Of a DNA stretch of 64,000 bases, positions 11,046-22,990 are shown piece by piece. Every line of letters starts with the position of its first letter. Position 1 is the stretch's first letter. The translations under genes and the position numbers were made by a program. The stretch covers positions 629,232-693,231 of the forward strand of contig CAJNDS010002268.1 of assembly GCA_905221605.1 (NCBI GenBank). The letters are read 5' to 3'. The notes beneath the pieces are model-generated. The model saw only the letters and a program-made list of their open reading frames with translations. It had not been told where the DNA came from and did no database searches. The stretch comes from Symbiodinium natans. Lineage: Eukaryota; Sar; Dinophyceae; Suessiales; Symbiodiniaceae.

Positions 11046-11896
11046 GGCGGGTTGTGGTGGGGAGGTAGGGCGAGGCGGGGGAGGGGGGGGTTTTCAGGTG
11101 ATCACCCTCGCGCTGGCCCGCACCCTGTCCCTGGAAGGTCTAACGGGTGAAGGGGAGGAAGGGTGAGGGTGATGAGAGTGCATTGGACCACCTGAAACAC
11201 AAGAGATTGTGTCATGGGTAGAAGGTCTGGAAGGTATAAGAAGCAGTGGGTCTTCACTTACGCCGCCCCCGGCTGGGGTCGGCGGATATAGTTGGATGCA
11301 GTTGACCCACTGACGCGGACTGCCGCTGTGCCGTATCGCGGTGAAGGTGGCCATGGCCCAGCGCCTTGCCGAGCGGTGCCTCTACGAGGCTGCTCAGCGC
11401 CTGGCGGCTACGGCGGCTACGGCGAACGCCGCGGCTTTGCGGCGACCGCTGCGGCAGCTCTGCTGCACTGTTCTCGAGGCCCTGGCCCTACGAAAGGGAG
11501 CAGCAGAAGGGCGTTCACGTAGCAGGAGTCCGTGGCAGGAGTCCGTGTAGCGGCAGCAAAGAGGAGAGACTTGGAGAGGGATTTTTCACTTGGGGAGGCG
11601 CAAGCATGGCCAACTGCTTTGCGGCTACTGGGGCAGCTTCGCCAGCTAAGGTTGCCAGGCGCGCTGCTGCAAAACCTGTAAGTGCTGCAGTAGAAGCAAT
11701 GTGAACACAGGCAATGTTTGCATCTGAGACATGCCTCGGAGTTCTGGCACTTCCCCTCATGTGGTCACATTTAGGGCTGTCCTAGGCGAGCCCCTGCCGG
11801 CACCAAGCCGGGCACTGGAAAGCACGGGCTGCTGGACCGAGGCCTCTCTCCAGCCTAGTTCAACAGGGGCATTTTGTAAATGAGTTATATGAATAT
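11046..11896. other. No gene recognised
   Basis: A short stretch at 11340-11470 encodes an Ala/Arg-rich run on + (for example AQRLAATAATANAAALRR) that could be coding, but no domain or splice context supports it. Confidence 0.3.
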
Positions 11897-11930
11897 TGTG
11901 TGTGTGTGTGTGTGTTTTTTTTTTTTTTTT
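11897..11930. repeat. (GT)n microsatellite followed by T-run
   Basis: About nine GT dinucleotides at 11897-11914 are followed by 16 T to 11930. Confidence 0.9.
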
Positions 11931-12201
11931 CTGCCTCTCCCCTTCTTGCTTGAAGAGAGTTGTGCGAGAGGCGCTGCTCTTGCTTCGGCGCTTCTCGGCC
12001 GCCTCCCTGCGCCCGGGGAGCGAGTGCCCGGCTCTGAGCTATGTCTGAGCTGGGTCAAAAGAGGCAAAAGAGTAGAGGCAAAAACAAAGCAACTCAAGTT
12101 AACTAAAAAGTTCAACAAAAATCCTACATTCAACAAGTGTCATCTTGGGTCCCCAAGTTTCTTTCTGGAATCTATTTGCAAATTTGGCCTCGGCACGAAG
12201 C

Positions 12202-15200
12202 ATGTGCCGTTGCTGGCACGTCGGTGCTAGGTTCATTGGTGTATGTAAGGATCGCGACCGACTGCTTGTGAGCCGAGGCCTCATGTCCTTTGCACGTTCG
12301 GGGCCCTGGACTCTGGCACTGGCCTTGGCACAGAGCCAAATCCAGGGCAGCCCAAAGAGACTCGACTGGGTCAATCGGCTCAACGATCTCGCGCCCGTGG
12401 CCTGGCGCGCCTCCCTGGGTTCGCTGCGCTCGCGGCTGCTTCGCCCGGCTTCCGGCCGCGGGTCCATGGAGGCGTCAATGCGCTTGTGCTGTGACGGCTT
12501 CCGGTTGGCAGAGACGTGGCGAGAGGCTTTGGCGATGTTCGGAGAATTTGGCCCACGCTTTGGGGGTGCGGATGCCTACTCTTGCTGTGAGGCTTTGCGC
12601 GCCTGCATATCGGGCCATGCGTGGACGCTGTCGCTGGCTTTGTTGGAGAATCTGAACCGGAGCGGAAGGCAGAGCCAGTCGCTGGGCATGGTTTTGGCTT
12701 TGCGCGCTTGCTCCTGGGCGCGGCAGTGGAAGGTGGCCTTGCGGCTCCTCTGTGAGGTTCGGCTCCGACACCTCGAAACACACGTGGGCATGTACGATGC
12801 CAGCCTCTTCAGCATCCTTCCTCCCCGTGAAATCCCCCGAAACCCCACGGCTTCGGATCGACCTTCTTGGGCTTCCAAGAAGGAAGCGCCCCGGAGCAAG
12901 CTGAGCAAGTGCAGGAAGCGGGAAGCGCCCTGGCAAGCGCAGCCCTGGCCTTGGGCCTCATCTTTGCTGGAGGCTTGCAAGGAGCGTGGGCTGAGGCGGA
13001 ATCCCTTCATGCTGCAAGCGGCGCTCCGAGGGTTGCTGGAGGCGGAGAGAAGGGACGAGCCGAAGCAGGAAAATGAGCCTTCAAAAGAGAAGAAGGGTCC
13101 CAAGGGGCCCAAGGGGCCTCCTCTTTGGTGCGTTTCTTTGGAGCTGCTTCTGGAGTCCTTGGCCAATTCACTGGAGGCGCATTGGAATCATTTCGCGGCC
13201 GCGGCCAGAGGACTTCGTGGACTTCGCTCCTCGCCCTCCGAGGGTTTTCACGCTTGGAAGTGGGCCGCAAGGCTCCTCGCAGATGTTGCTGCAAGATGCT
13301 GCAAAACCCCGCGGTGTCCTCAGAGTGACTAATTTCAGCGAGTCGCGAGTACCGGAGAACCTCTCTCGAAGCCCCTGCAAGCCGCAAGCTTTTTTGATGT
13401 CGTCATCGGTTTGGAAACCCTCCACTCTCGAGTTGACTACGTACCTGTCATGATCTGAAGGCTAAAGTGCTGGCCACTGGGCGAGGTAAATTTATTTTGG
13501 TCCATCAATTGTGCACCTACAGCCTCTGGCTCCGAGGTGCTTAAGGCAGCATAAGGTAGCAGGAGGCCGGTGCTCTCGCCCTCGCCAGCGCCCTCCGCGT
13601 CCAAGGCCGTCATGGCACTCCGATCGTATTTTGAGGAGTCCGAGCTCTTTGTGAATGCTGTGCTATGCCGTGCCAGGGCGGTCATGGTCCCCACCATACC
13701 GGCCCTACCATCTCGGGTGACCTCCGGGGCCTCTCGGCTCCCGAGCAGACGCGCCGCTTGGCGGCCCTGGGCCGCGCCAAGTGCTGGGCAGAGGCGCTCC
13801 AGGCACTGCACTCGCTGCGCTCGCTGCGCTCGCCGTCAAGTTCCCCTCCTTCTCCGCCTTCTTCGCTCATCGCGGCGAACGCCGTGTTGGCCGGCCTGGC
13901 CAAGGCCGGCTCCTGGAGGCGGGCGCTGGAGCTCTTGGAGAGCTTCTTGCCACGGGCCTCGGCCTCGGCCTTGGTCCCGGACCTGATCTCTTACAGCAGC
14001 CTCGCCTTGAGCCTCGAGCGGGCAGCGCGCTGGGAAGGAGCCTTCCGCATCCTGGATGCGACCGCTGCCGCCTCTCTACAGCCGGACGTGGTGCTCTGTG
14101 GGACGGCGGTAAGTGCCTGCCGCAGCTCGCGATGGACGTTGGCGGTGCAGATGCTTTCTGGGCGGTCCCTCGAGCCCAATGTGGTGCTGTGCACGAGCTG
14201 TCTGGCCACCTGCGGCTTCAGGCGGGCAGACAAGGGCATCCCAAGCATCGCCACATCGTCTCGGACCACCGTACTTGTAAGATGGACAGTCTTGAACTCC
14301 CGTTGATGTTCAAAAAAGTAGCCTGAGTTGAACCACTGAATGTACCACTGAATGTCACTGTACTGTGGTTTCGTACGTGGTTTCCACACGTCGGAGCGGA
14401 GCTTCTCTGGTTCTTTTCTTTCTCTAAATCGGGGCTTCTCTTTTGAGACACCTTGAGACTTTTCATGTGTGATTTCACGAGCGAGAGGTGGGTGGTCGCT
14501 TGCCGCATCCTCCACTCTTTCCTCATCAGAGGCCTCCGCGGCGGCGAGCTTCAGGCTGCCATGGCCGCCTTGGCCAGTGCGAGCCTCGGCTTTTCTGCAG
14601 AGAGTGCAGAGAGTGCAGTCAGAGATCAGTCAGAGTGCCGTTCAGAGTTCAGAGAGGTGTATCGTCGTGCAGAGTTGTCGTGTTGCACTTGTCGTGTTTC
14701 GACAGAAAGGCGCCTGCCCTTGGGAGCTCGGAATGCGCGCCTTGTGGGGTACATCGACTACATCGCCTCCGACCCTTGTGGGCTTCAACGTGGCTGTCAC
14801 TAGCTGTGCTCGCACATCAAGGTGGGAGGCCGGTCTCGGGATCCTGGACTCGATGTGTTGGGCGCTGCTGGAAGTTCCCGCCGTCGCCTTCGGTGCGGCT
14901 GTGGCGGCTGTGGCCACCCAAAGGGAGCATTGGACCTTGGTGTTGGAAATGCTCGGCTCAACGGTGCTCTCCAAAAGGACGCCCGCATCCATACCTCTGC
15001 ATGCCTTTGCTGCGGCTTTGGACGTCGCGACATGGAATCGGGCATTGGGTCTCCTCAGTGCGATGAACAGCCAAGACTTGCAGCTGGACCTAACCACTTG
15101 CAACAGTGCCCTGCAAGCGCTGTCGAGCCGTTGGCTGCGTGCTCTGGGCTTCATGTCCGAGATGACCGGCTCGGGGCACCTTCAGGTCCCGCCCGACATG

Positions 15201-15244
15201 CTCAGCTGGGTCTGCATCTCCGACGCCTGTGAGAAAGCCGGCAG
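12202..15244 (+). CDS. PPR-like repeat protein, multi-exon, 3' end not found
   Basis: Four exon-like blocks carry degenerate pentatricopeptide-type helix pairs. The first (first ATG 12202, open to about 13270) includes TWREALAMFGEFG and ACSWARQWKVALRLL. The second (about 13700-14221) has ANAVLAGLAKAGSWRRALEL, PDLISYSSLALSLERAARW and PDVVLCGTAVSACRSSRW. The third begins at 14488 with WVVACRILHSFLIRG in another frame. The fourth (about 14755-15244) has VGFNVAVTSCARTSRW and ends at CEKAGR before a GT donor at 15245. Joining 14221 to 14488 restores a continuous helix with a GC donor and AG acceptor. PPR proteins bind RNA, usually in organelles. The conserved RW before the second helix is typical of dinoflagellate PPR-like repeats. 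No targeting peptide is evident and the next exon was not located. Confidence 0.65.
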
Positions 15245-16512
15245 GTACCTGTGGCTCTCATGGCTATCTGCTTGCTTATCGGCTGTTGCGGCGCTTGCTT
15301 TTAAGAGAGTACGTCTTGATTAATAAAACACGTAAACACGTTGTTTCATGAGAATTGCTATGTCTTTGGAGGCGGCGGCCGCTGGCAAGAGCTCTGCATA
15401 TCCTCGCAACGCAATCGGTGAGAGATCTTGGCAAGAGAAAGAAAAGGCAAGGACAAGCACGGTGAGGATGAGCGGCTCGCGAGGCATAGTTTGAGAAAGC
15501 ACTACGCAGATGCCAGAGCAGACTTGAAGAGTTCACATGAGTTCACATGCTCGCACGGTGGCCTTTGGCTTGGGCAGGGTGCATCCGGGAGCATGGAACT
15601 GCGTGTACGTAGGCAGGACATGCTGAGCATAGCTGAGTCTGGATTGGGTGAAGGGTGCTGAGGAGCTCGTTTGGCCAATTTCTGGGGACAGGCTGGGCAC
15701 TCCAGGGATTCTCTGATGATGCTCTGCACTCTGGGGTTGGGCAGCTCTTAAGCCTGGACACTCCCATTTTCCGGGGATACTGGTTGGGCACTCCTCAAAA
15801 CTTTGTGGATAATTTGGGGTTTCTTGCTCTGGGGTGGGATACGGGTGATGGCGAGGAGTAGTCCGGCCGCGCACTGGCTAGTCAGCACCAGGTCTCGCAC
15901 TTGCCTGTTCGGTCAATGCTGTTATCCTGAGTGGCTTCTCGAGCAATTGCACTAGCTTTCGTTCCTGCCGTCCGTCACAAGTTCTTGAGTCTTTAGGGCT
16001 CAAGGATGATACCCCACACCCCTGCTCATGCTCGTTGAGGTTTTTGGGTTCTGCCTCCCAACCCCCTAACAGCTGCAAAGGATCACAGGGATCAAGATCT
16101 TGGCCGCCTCGACCTCTCAATGTTTTAGGCCGTGCCTGCGCTTTGGTCCCGGCTCTGGTTAGCAGCGCGTAGCAAGCTCATATGAGTCACTACATGCCGC
16201 CAAGTTCTCACTAGCCAGCAATTGCGCAAACGCCAGTAGTTTCGTCTCATCTGCATCTGGTTCTGCAAATGGTTTTCCGAAGCGCCGTGAGCCGCGGTAA
16301 GGCTCGTAACTGAGTCGGAATTGAGTGCATATGACTGAATTTGCCTGCGCAATCCTCGAGGGTGACTCTGAAAAGTATTCTTTTGCCAGCAAGCGCCAAA
16401 AGGCCAAGCCAGATCTTTTCTCCCGCCTGGGGGTACGGTGTTTGGACTTGTCTGTTTTGGGCATATTGCTTCTGCACAAAGAGGAGAGCACATGAGAGCC
16501 AGAGCCAGAACC
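15245..16512. other. No gene recognised; possible intron and spacer
   Basis: Follows a GT donor of the PPR gene, so part may be intron. At 15670-15800 a GGGGA(C/T)A(C/G)-TGG-GGGCACTCC pattern recurs two to three times. No exon with the PPR signature is seen. Confidence 0.35.
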
Positions 16513-17362
16513 ATGGCGCTGCGGCTGTGGTGGCTGCAGCCGACGGCGCGGCGGAGTCTGGGTTTAGGGTTTAGGCCTTTGGGTCGGAAGCATCTCCGGA
16601 GCTCCCTCGGCTCCCTCCTTGCCGTCCTGGCGCTGCTGTCGCTGCCGGCCCTTTCTCTGCAGACCAGTGTTCTGGCATGTTCTGGCAGTCTTTTTTATGG
16701 TGGGGGTTCGGGGTCTCGGAATGTCTGCTGTTGCTTGGGATTTTGTGTGTTTTGTCGACAACCTAGAGGGTTTGCCGTCGATGGGTTTCCTGTCCCAGCT
16801 TGCGAAGACTGCGAAGGCCTGAGATGCGCCCAGTCTCGACTAATCAATCAGCTAGGCATCTGGCGAGTGAAGCTCAAAGCTAGTTCAAAGTTCAAAGAGC
16901 AAGTTTTCTTTGGCAGCAAAACGCATTGAGATTCCGCATTGAAAAACCTGCAATTGCTTGGACCTTGAAGGCTTTGTGCCTGCTGGGTACGGCGGTTACC
17001 GCCGTGTCTCCCAAGCGCTGCGCGCGAAACCGGCCGAGCCAGACCTGACCTCACCCGCTTGGGTGGAGAGTGCTGAGGTCATCCTGGATATCATCGAAGA
17101 CAGCACCAAAGACGCTGTCCCAGCATGCGAGGTAGCATCACCGAAGCTGACTCTGTTCAGCGGTTTTGTTGAATGTCAGTGTCCCATGTAGGTTGCAGAC
17201 CTTTACCAAACATCACAATAGGAGGTAAACTGTCCGATGGCTTCTAGCGAAGCCCATGAGACCCTGCGAAGCGCCCAGGAAGATGCGCTGGAGTGGCTAC
17301 AAGCAGGCGCTACTTCCGTGGTGTGCTTCCTCGAACAAAAACCTGCCCCGAAAGCGGCTTAG
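16513..17362 (+). CDS. Putative signal-peptide protein, multi-exon
   Basis: The ATG at 16513 opens a frame with a basic N-terminus and a strong hydrophobic stretch (SSLGSLLAVLALLSLPALSL), as in a signal peptide or the first part of a dinoflagellate plastid-targeting leader. Further on, 17000-17131 encodes DLTSPAWVESAEVILDIIED and continues to PACE. There a GT donor at 17132 and an AG at 17220-17221 define a 90-base intron containing an in-frame stop. The frame resumes as EVNCPMASSEAHETLRSAQE and continues DALEWLQAG to a stop at 17360-17362. How the leader connects to the later exons (between about 16680 and 16990) is not resolved. The family is not recognised. Confidence 0.4.
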
Positions 17363-18595
17363 AACAATAACAGCACTGTAGCTCATGCAATCATATGCCA
17401 TAAACCGTCGCAAGGCTCACACGAGCTCGGGCCGCAGCTTTCCTCGGAAGGAACAAGAGGAAACAAAAATGAATAATTCACAAAGCATGTTCACAGGCCA
17501 GAGGCAATGTAATGCTGAAATGTGAACCCATTGCGGGCTTGGTTTTGAGTTTTTCACTGCGCTGCGCAATGATTTGCAGCACGACCTTGACGCTGTTGGA
17601 CACGCTGACAGATGGCTCCGGCTCAGGAGCACCGACGAAGTGTATGCCACAAGAATGCACATGCACATTAGTCCAGTAGCCCGTCATAGCAGGTTCAAGT
17701 TCAAACTTTTTCCCGAGATCAATAAACATTTACAGAATGAGGTCAGCTATCCCAACACACACAAGAAGCCTGTGCCCACGGGGAGTTCAAAGCACTTGCT
17801 TCCAGCTTCGGAGGCTTCGCCTGGACGCAGAAGAGCCGCCGCTTCTGGCGGAAGCTGCGCTCTGAGGCGCCGCCGGAGCCCGCGGCCGTGCGGAGCACCG
17901 CGGCCCGGCCAGAAAGGATGGGAGACAGAAAAGCAGAAGCATGTAGCACCACGACCAGGGGCAAGCTGAGAGAGAAAGCCGCAATAAGGAGCAGAAGGGA
18001 AGCAAAGTAAGCCGCTTTTGGAAAGGAGAAGAGAGTCAAGAGACAAGACCAGAGCAAAGGGTTTTCCAAGGAGCTCTTGACTTGAAGAGCGGAGTCCTTG
18101 AAGACGCCGATCCCATAACGTGGACAAGTGACACATGTGAGACACTGAGTGAGACCATGTGAGACCCCAAGTTCACCCAACATGTTTTCTAGTTCAGCTT
18201 GACAGGCACGCTGGCTGCAAGACAAGGGCCTGGCGCAGAAAGCTTGGGTGCTTCTGCAGGGGTTTACGCTGAATGAAGGCATTGTTTGGCAGGTTGCCGC
18301 ATTTTGGGGCCGACAACCCTAGAAACTCACAGAAGAATACAGTCTGCTGCAACGTGCTTGGAGTAGATGGAACCCTGTCTGCTTGTCTACACGTGAAGAG
18401 CCGAGAGTAGTCAGTCCGGTACTGATGCTAGAGTCGTGCTAGGCGAAAGCGGCGAAAGCTTCCCCAGTGCGCGCTTCTTGGCTGAGGTGCGGCGCTTCCC
18501 AGAAGTCCTGGGCAGGGCCCTTAGCAGCCTCAGCAGCACCAGTGGCCGGAATCGGACATCGTATGCGCAAACCGCGATCAAAGTGTCCTGCAGGC
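17363..18595. other. No gene firmly recognised
   Basis: A - strand open frame at 17743-18282 has a hydrophobic run followed by a basic stretch, which could be a leader, but no start or neighbouring exon supports it. The + strand is not convincingly coding. Confidence 0.3.
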
Positions 18596-18995
18596 CTCAG
18601 CGTGAAGGAGCTTGAGGAGGGGAAAAAAACCGCGCCCAGCTACTTGAAGAGCGACGAGATCTACAACAAGGCGCCCGACATGAGCGAATCATCGACTCTG
18701 AGAGGATTCCAGTGGCTTCAAAATTTCTCCACTTTCGCCAGCTTCCTTTCCTGCATCCGTGAGCTCGAAAAGATGATGCAAGCGCCATGTGCGTGTACCT
18801 CTATTTGCCTCTCTCTCTCTCTCTTTCTCTCTCCGTCTCTCTCTCTCTCTCTCTCTCTCTCTCCTTCGCGTAGACGCCAGAATTCACACGTGCGTGCATG
18901 AATAAGCACGTGAGCATCCTCTACATCGTGAGGCCCACGGTACCATCAGCAACCGCAGCAGCTTCATCGATCATCATCATCGATCATCATCATCG

Positions 18996-19029
<34 letters not shown>

Positions 19030-20070
19030 CCATCACCATCACCATCACCATTACCATCACCACCATCACCGCCATAACCTCCATCGCCACCATCACAGCC
19101 ATCATCAGCACCGTCACGACTAATACTCGTACCATGATGTTCTGCTTTGTGTGGTGGTCTTCAAGCCGAGGCCATCAAGTCCAACCCGACGCTGCTCGGA
19201 AAGAGCCTTGTCAGTCAGCTTTGACCCGAAGGGCTACTTTAAAAACTAGTTTGACTACGCCCCCGTGCACATCGCGCCAGATGCCTCCAGGAACTACGAC
19301 TGCTTGTTGGAGCACGAGAGCTGTCAGGGGCGCTGCTCCCGCTGCTGGAACACGTGAAGCGGGCCTGCTGAAGGGAGTACTGAGCGGGAATGAGCGGGAC
19401 AATGAGCCCTACAAGAAAGACAGATTCTTCAGAATTTTCGGGCCACTGCTGGGAAGTTCGACCTGAAATGGACCCTCAACAGGCTGAAAAGCAAAGCTAC
19501 AATGTCCACCGGAGCAGTGCATGCTTCAGCTACATGGATCTACATGTGACGGCGAATGCGTTCTTGAAGCTTGACTTGACATCTGGAAGCAAGCCTTCAT
19601 ATACAGTTTGCCAGCGCAATAATTAGTAAACATGGTGATGCACGTGGCGTGCCAATGCCACCGTGAGTCCCACTTCAGAAGTCCAGCCCAACACACCTTG
19701 CAGCCCGTACTGTAGGCTTATTGCAGATAACGAATCACGAGTAGGCGAAGGCTTTGCTTTGGTGCTTGGGTGCCCCCGTGCCCGATGGCCACCGGGACTT
19801 TGACACGAGTTCCTCGTCATGCACCAAAGTCCACCCAACTATCAGTCTCCAGCAGTAGCTGCCGCGCAGGCTCGGCCGGGCGCACCGCCTTTCCGTGGCA
19901 AAACGCAATAAATCGCGCTCGATCAAAGGCTCCCGGACGTGGAGGTGTGGGCGGGAGGATCATCGCCTCACATACCGGCTTATGGATCCAGTTCTTCCCC
20001 CCAGAAAACCTCAAGGCGCTTACGAACTTGTCAAGACAATTTTTGCAGCTTGCGCAGGCCGCCATGCAGT
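18596..20070 (+). CDS. Exons of an unknown gene, possibly a pseudogene
   Basis: Several blocks look coding on +. They are KELEEGKKTAPSYLKSDEIY followed by NKAPDMSESS (18605-18690), EAIKSNPTLLGKSLVSQ (19168-19218), then FDPKGYFKN, a TAG, and FDYAPVHIAPDASRNYDCLL with a Cys cluster EHESCQGRCSRCWN (19221-19355). A later block near 19960-20065 reads LMDPVLPPRKPQGAYELVK. The TAG inside an otherwise smooth sentence and the frame change before it suggest either a splice junction not identified here or a broken gene. A CT microsatellite and a CAT-repeat tract lie inside the span. The family is not recognised. Confidence 0.3.
18810..18863. repeat. (CT)n microsatellite
   Basis: CT/TC dinucleotides interrupted by single T and G bases. 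Confidence 0.9.
18964..19115. repeat. CAT/CAC triplet tract
   Basis: CATCGATCATCATCATCGAT units pass into (CAT)n and then (CACCAT)n. The change from one triplet to the next is gradual, as expected from slippage with point change. Confidence 0.85.
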
Positions 20071-20373
20071 GACAGCTCAGTCCTCTTCAGTACCTTGCTT
20101 GCACTTTGGGCAGACAATTCGCATGCTCTTCCCTTGAATCGATGCTATCTAGAATCTAGAATCGTCAACAGGCTGTCATGTAAGCTTCAAGTGCTTTGGC
20201 CTGACGGCAGTGCCCTTGGCTGGTGCTTGCAATGTTTCAGGGAGGAGCAAGTGAGCAGCTATGTTTCTTGTTGCTTTGAGTTGCATGCCACGTTTCAAGG
20301 GAGTCGCTGTCCATCTGTCAGAATGTATCAAAGCATAAGTTTAGGTTTGTAATATCATCAGCTACTGGGCTTT

Positions 20374-22990
20374 GCGTGCATTGTTGGCATCCGCAATCCC
20401 ATTCAGCGGTCATGACCACGGCACTTCTTCATGTCTGTCCTTGCCATTGGTGGCCTTTGACCCCGGAGCCTACGGGTATTCGGGCATCGGTGCACTGTTG
20501 GCATTGGCAATGTCTCATTCAGCGGTCATGACCACGTCACTTGTTTATGTCTGTCCTTGCCATTGGTGGCCTTTGACCCCGGAGCCTACGGGGATTCGGG
20601 CATCGTCACTTCTTTATGTCTGTCCTTGCCATTGGTGGCCTTTGACCCCGGAGCCTACGGGTATTCGGGCATCGGTGCACTGTTGGCATTGGCAATGTCT
20701 CATTCAGCGGTCATGACCACGTCACTTCTTTATGTCTGTCCTTGCCATTGGTGGCCTTTGACCCCGGAGCCTACGGGGATTCGGGCATCGTCACTTCTTT
20801 ATGTCTGTCCTTGCCATTGGTGGCCTTTGACCCCGGAGCCTACGGGTATTCGGGCATCGGTGCACTGTTGGCATTGGCAATGTCTCATTCAGCGGTCATG
20901 ACCACGTCACTTCTTTACGTTGCCATTGGTGGCCTTTGACCCCGGAGCCTACGGGTATTCGGGCATCGTCACTTCTTTATGTCTGTCCTTGCCGTTGGTG
21001 GCTTTTCACCCCGGAGCCTACGGGTATTCGGGCATCGATGCACTGTTGGCATTGGCAATGTCTCATTCAGCGGTCATGACCACGTCACTTCTTTATGTTT
21101 GTCCTTGCCATTGGTGGCCTTTGACCCCGGAGCCTACGGGTATTCGGGCATCGGTGCATGTTGGCATTGGCAATGTCTCATTCAGAGGGCATGACCACGT
21201 CACTCCTTTATGTCTTCCTTGACATTGGTGGCATTTGGACCCGGAGCCTACGGGTATTCGGGCATCGGTGACACTGTGGATGGCAATGGTTCTCATTACA
21301 GCGGTTTCAGACCACGCCACTTCTTATGTTTGCCTTGCCATTTGGGGCCCCTTTGTGACCCGGAGCCTACGGGTTTATTCGGGCATCGGTGACCACTGGT
21401 TGCATTGGCAATGTCTAATTCAGCGGTCATGACCACGTCACTTCTTTATGTCTGTCCTTGCCATTGGTGGCCTTTGACCCCGGAGCCTACGGGTATTCGG
21501 GCATCGGTGCATTGTTGGCATTGGCAATGTCTCATTCAGCGGTCATGACCACGTCACTTCTTTATGTCTGTCCTTGCCATTGGTGGCCTTTGACCACGGA
21601 GCCTACGGGTATTCGGGCATCGGTGCACTGTTGGCATTGGCAATGTCTCATTCAGCGGTCATGACCACGTCACTTCTTTATGTCTGTCCTTGCCATTGGT
21701 GGCCTTTGACCCCGGAGCCTACGGGTATTCGGGCATCGGTGCACTGTTGGCATTGGCAATGTCTCATTCAGCGGTCATGACCACGTCACTTCTTTATGTC
21801 TGTCCTTGCCATTGGTGGCCTTTGACCCCGGAGCCTACGGGTATTCGGGCATCGGTGCACTGTTGGCATTGGCAATGTCTCATTCAGCGGTCATGACCAC
21901 GTCACTTCTTTATGTTTGTCCTTGCCATTGGTGGCCTTTGACCCCGGAGCCTACGGGTATTCGGGCATCGGTGCACTGTTGGCATTGGCAATGTCTCATT
22001 CAGCGGTCATGACCACGTCACTTCTTTATGTCTGTCCTTGCCGTTGGTGGCTTTTGACCCCGGAGCCTACGGGTATTCGGGCATCGGTGCACTGTTGGCA
22101 TTGGCAATGTCTCATTCAGCGGTCATGACCACGTCACTTCTTTATGTTTGTCCTTGCCATTGGTGGCCTTTGACCCCGGAGCCTACGGGTATTCGGGCAT
22201 CGGTGCACTGTTGGCATTGGCAATGTCTCATTCAGCGGTCATGACCACGTCACTTCTTTATGTCTGTCCTTGCCATTGGTGGCCTTTGACCCCGGAGCCT
22301 ACGGGTATTCGGGCATCGGTGCACTGTTGGCATTGGCAATGTCTCATTCAGCGGTCATGGCCACGTCACTTCTTTATGTTTGTCCTTGCCATTGGTGGCC
22401 TTTGACCCCGGAGCCTACGGGTATTCGGGCATCGGTGCACTGTTGGCATTGGCAATGTCTCATTCAGCGGTCATGACCACGTTATGTCTGTCCTTGCCAT
22501 TGATGGCCTTTGACCCCGGAGCCTACGGGTATTCGGGCATCGGTGCACTGTTGGCATTGGCAATTTCTCATTCAGCGGTCATGACCACGTCACTTCTTTA
22601 TGTCTGTCCTTGCCATTGGTGGCCTTTGACCCGGAGCCTACGGGTATTCGGGCATCGGTGCACTGTTGGCATTGGCAATGTCTCATTCAGCGGTCATGAC
22701 CACGTCACTTCTTTATGTTTGTCCTTGCCATTGGTGGCCTTTGACCCCGGAGCCTACGGGTATTCGGGCATCGGTGCACTGTTTGCATTGGCAATGTCTC
22801 ATTCAGCGGTCATGACCACGTCACTTCTTTATGTCTGTCCTTGCCATTGGTGGCCTTTGACCCCGGAGCCTACGGGTATTCGGGCATCGGTGCATTGTGA
22901 GGCTTTCTTCGTCCTTTTCATCGATCATCTCCTTGTGCCCGGCCATCGGTGCAGTGTTCGCATTCACAATCCCATTCAGCGGTCATAACG
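20374..22990. repeat. 116 bp tandem array with a 69 bp short form
   Basis: About 20 copies of a 116 bp unit containing GGTCATGACC, CACTTCTTTATG, CTTGCCATTGGTGGCC and GAGCCTACGGGTATTCGGG. Near-identical copies run from 21430 to 22870. At 20460-20990 the full unit alternates with a 69 bp form lacking the CATTGGCAATGTCTCATTCAG part, giving a 185 bp period. Copies at 21170-21430 are diverged by small indels. Because 116 is not a multiple of three, the many 68-codon frames are shifted copies and not one gene. Confidence 0.95.

Noticed and set aside
17743-18282. - strand ORF with hydrophobic run followed by basic residues, like a plastid leader
   Set aside because: No Met near the hydrophobic run, no supporting exon on that strand, and the + strand carries the other genes.
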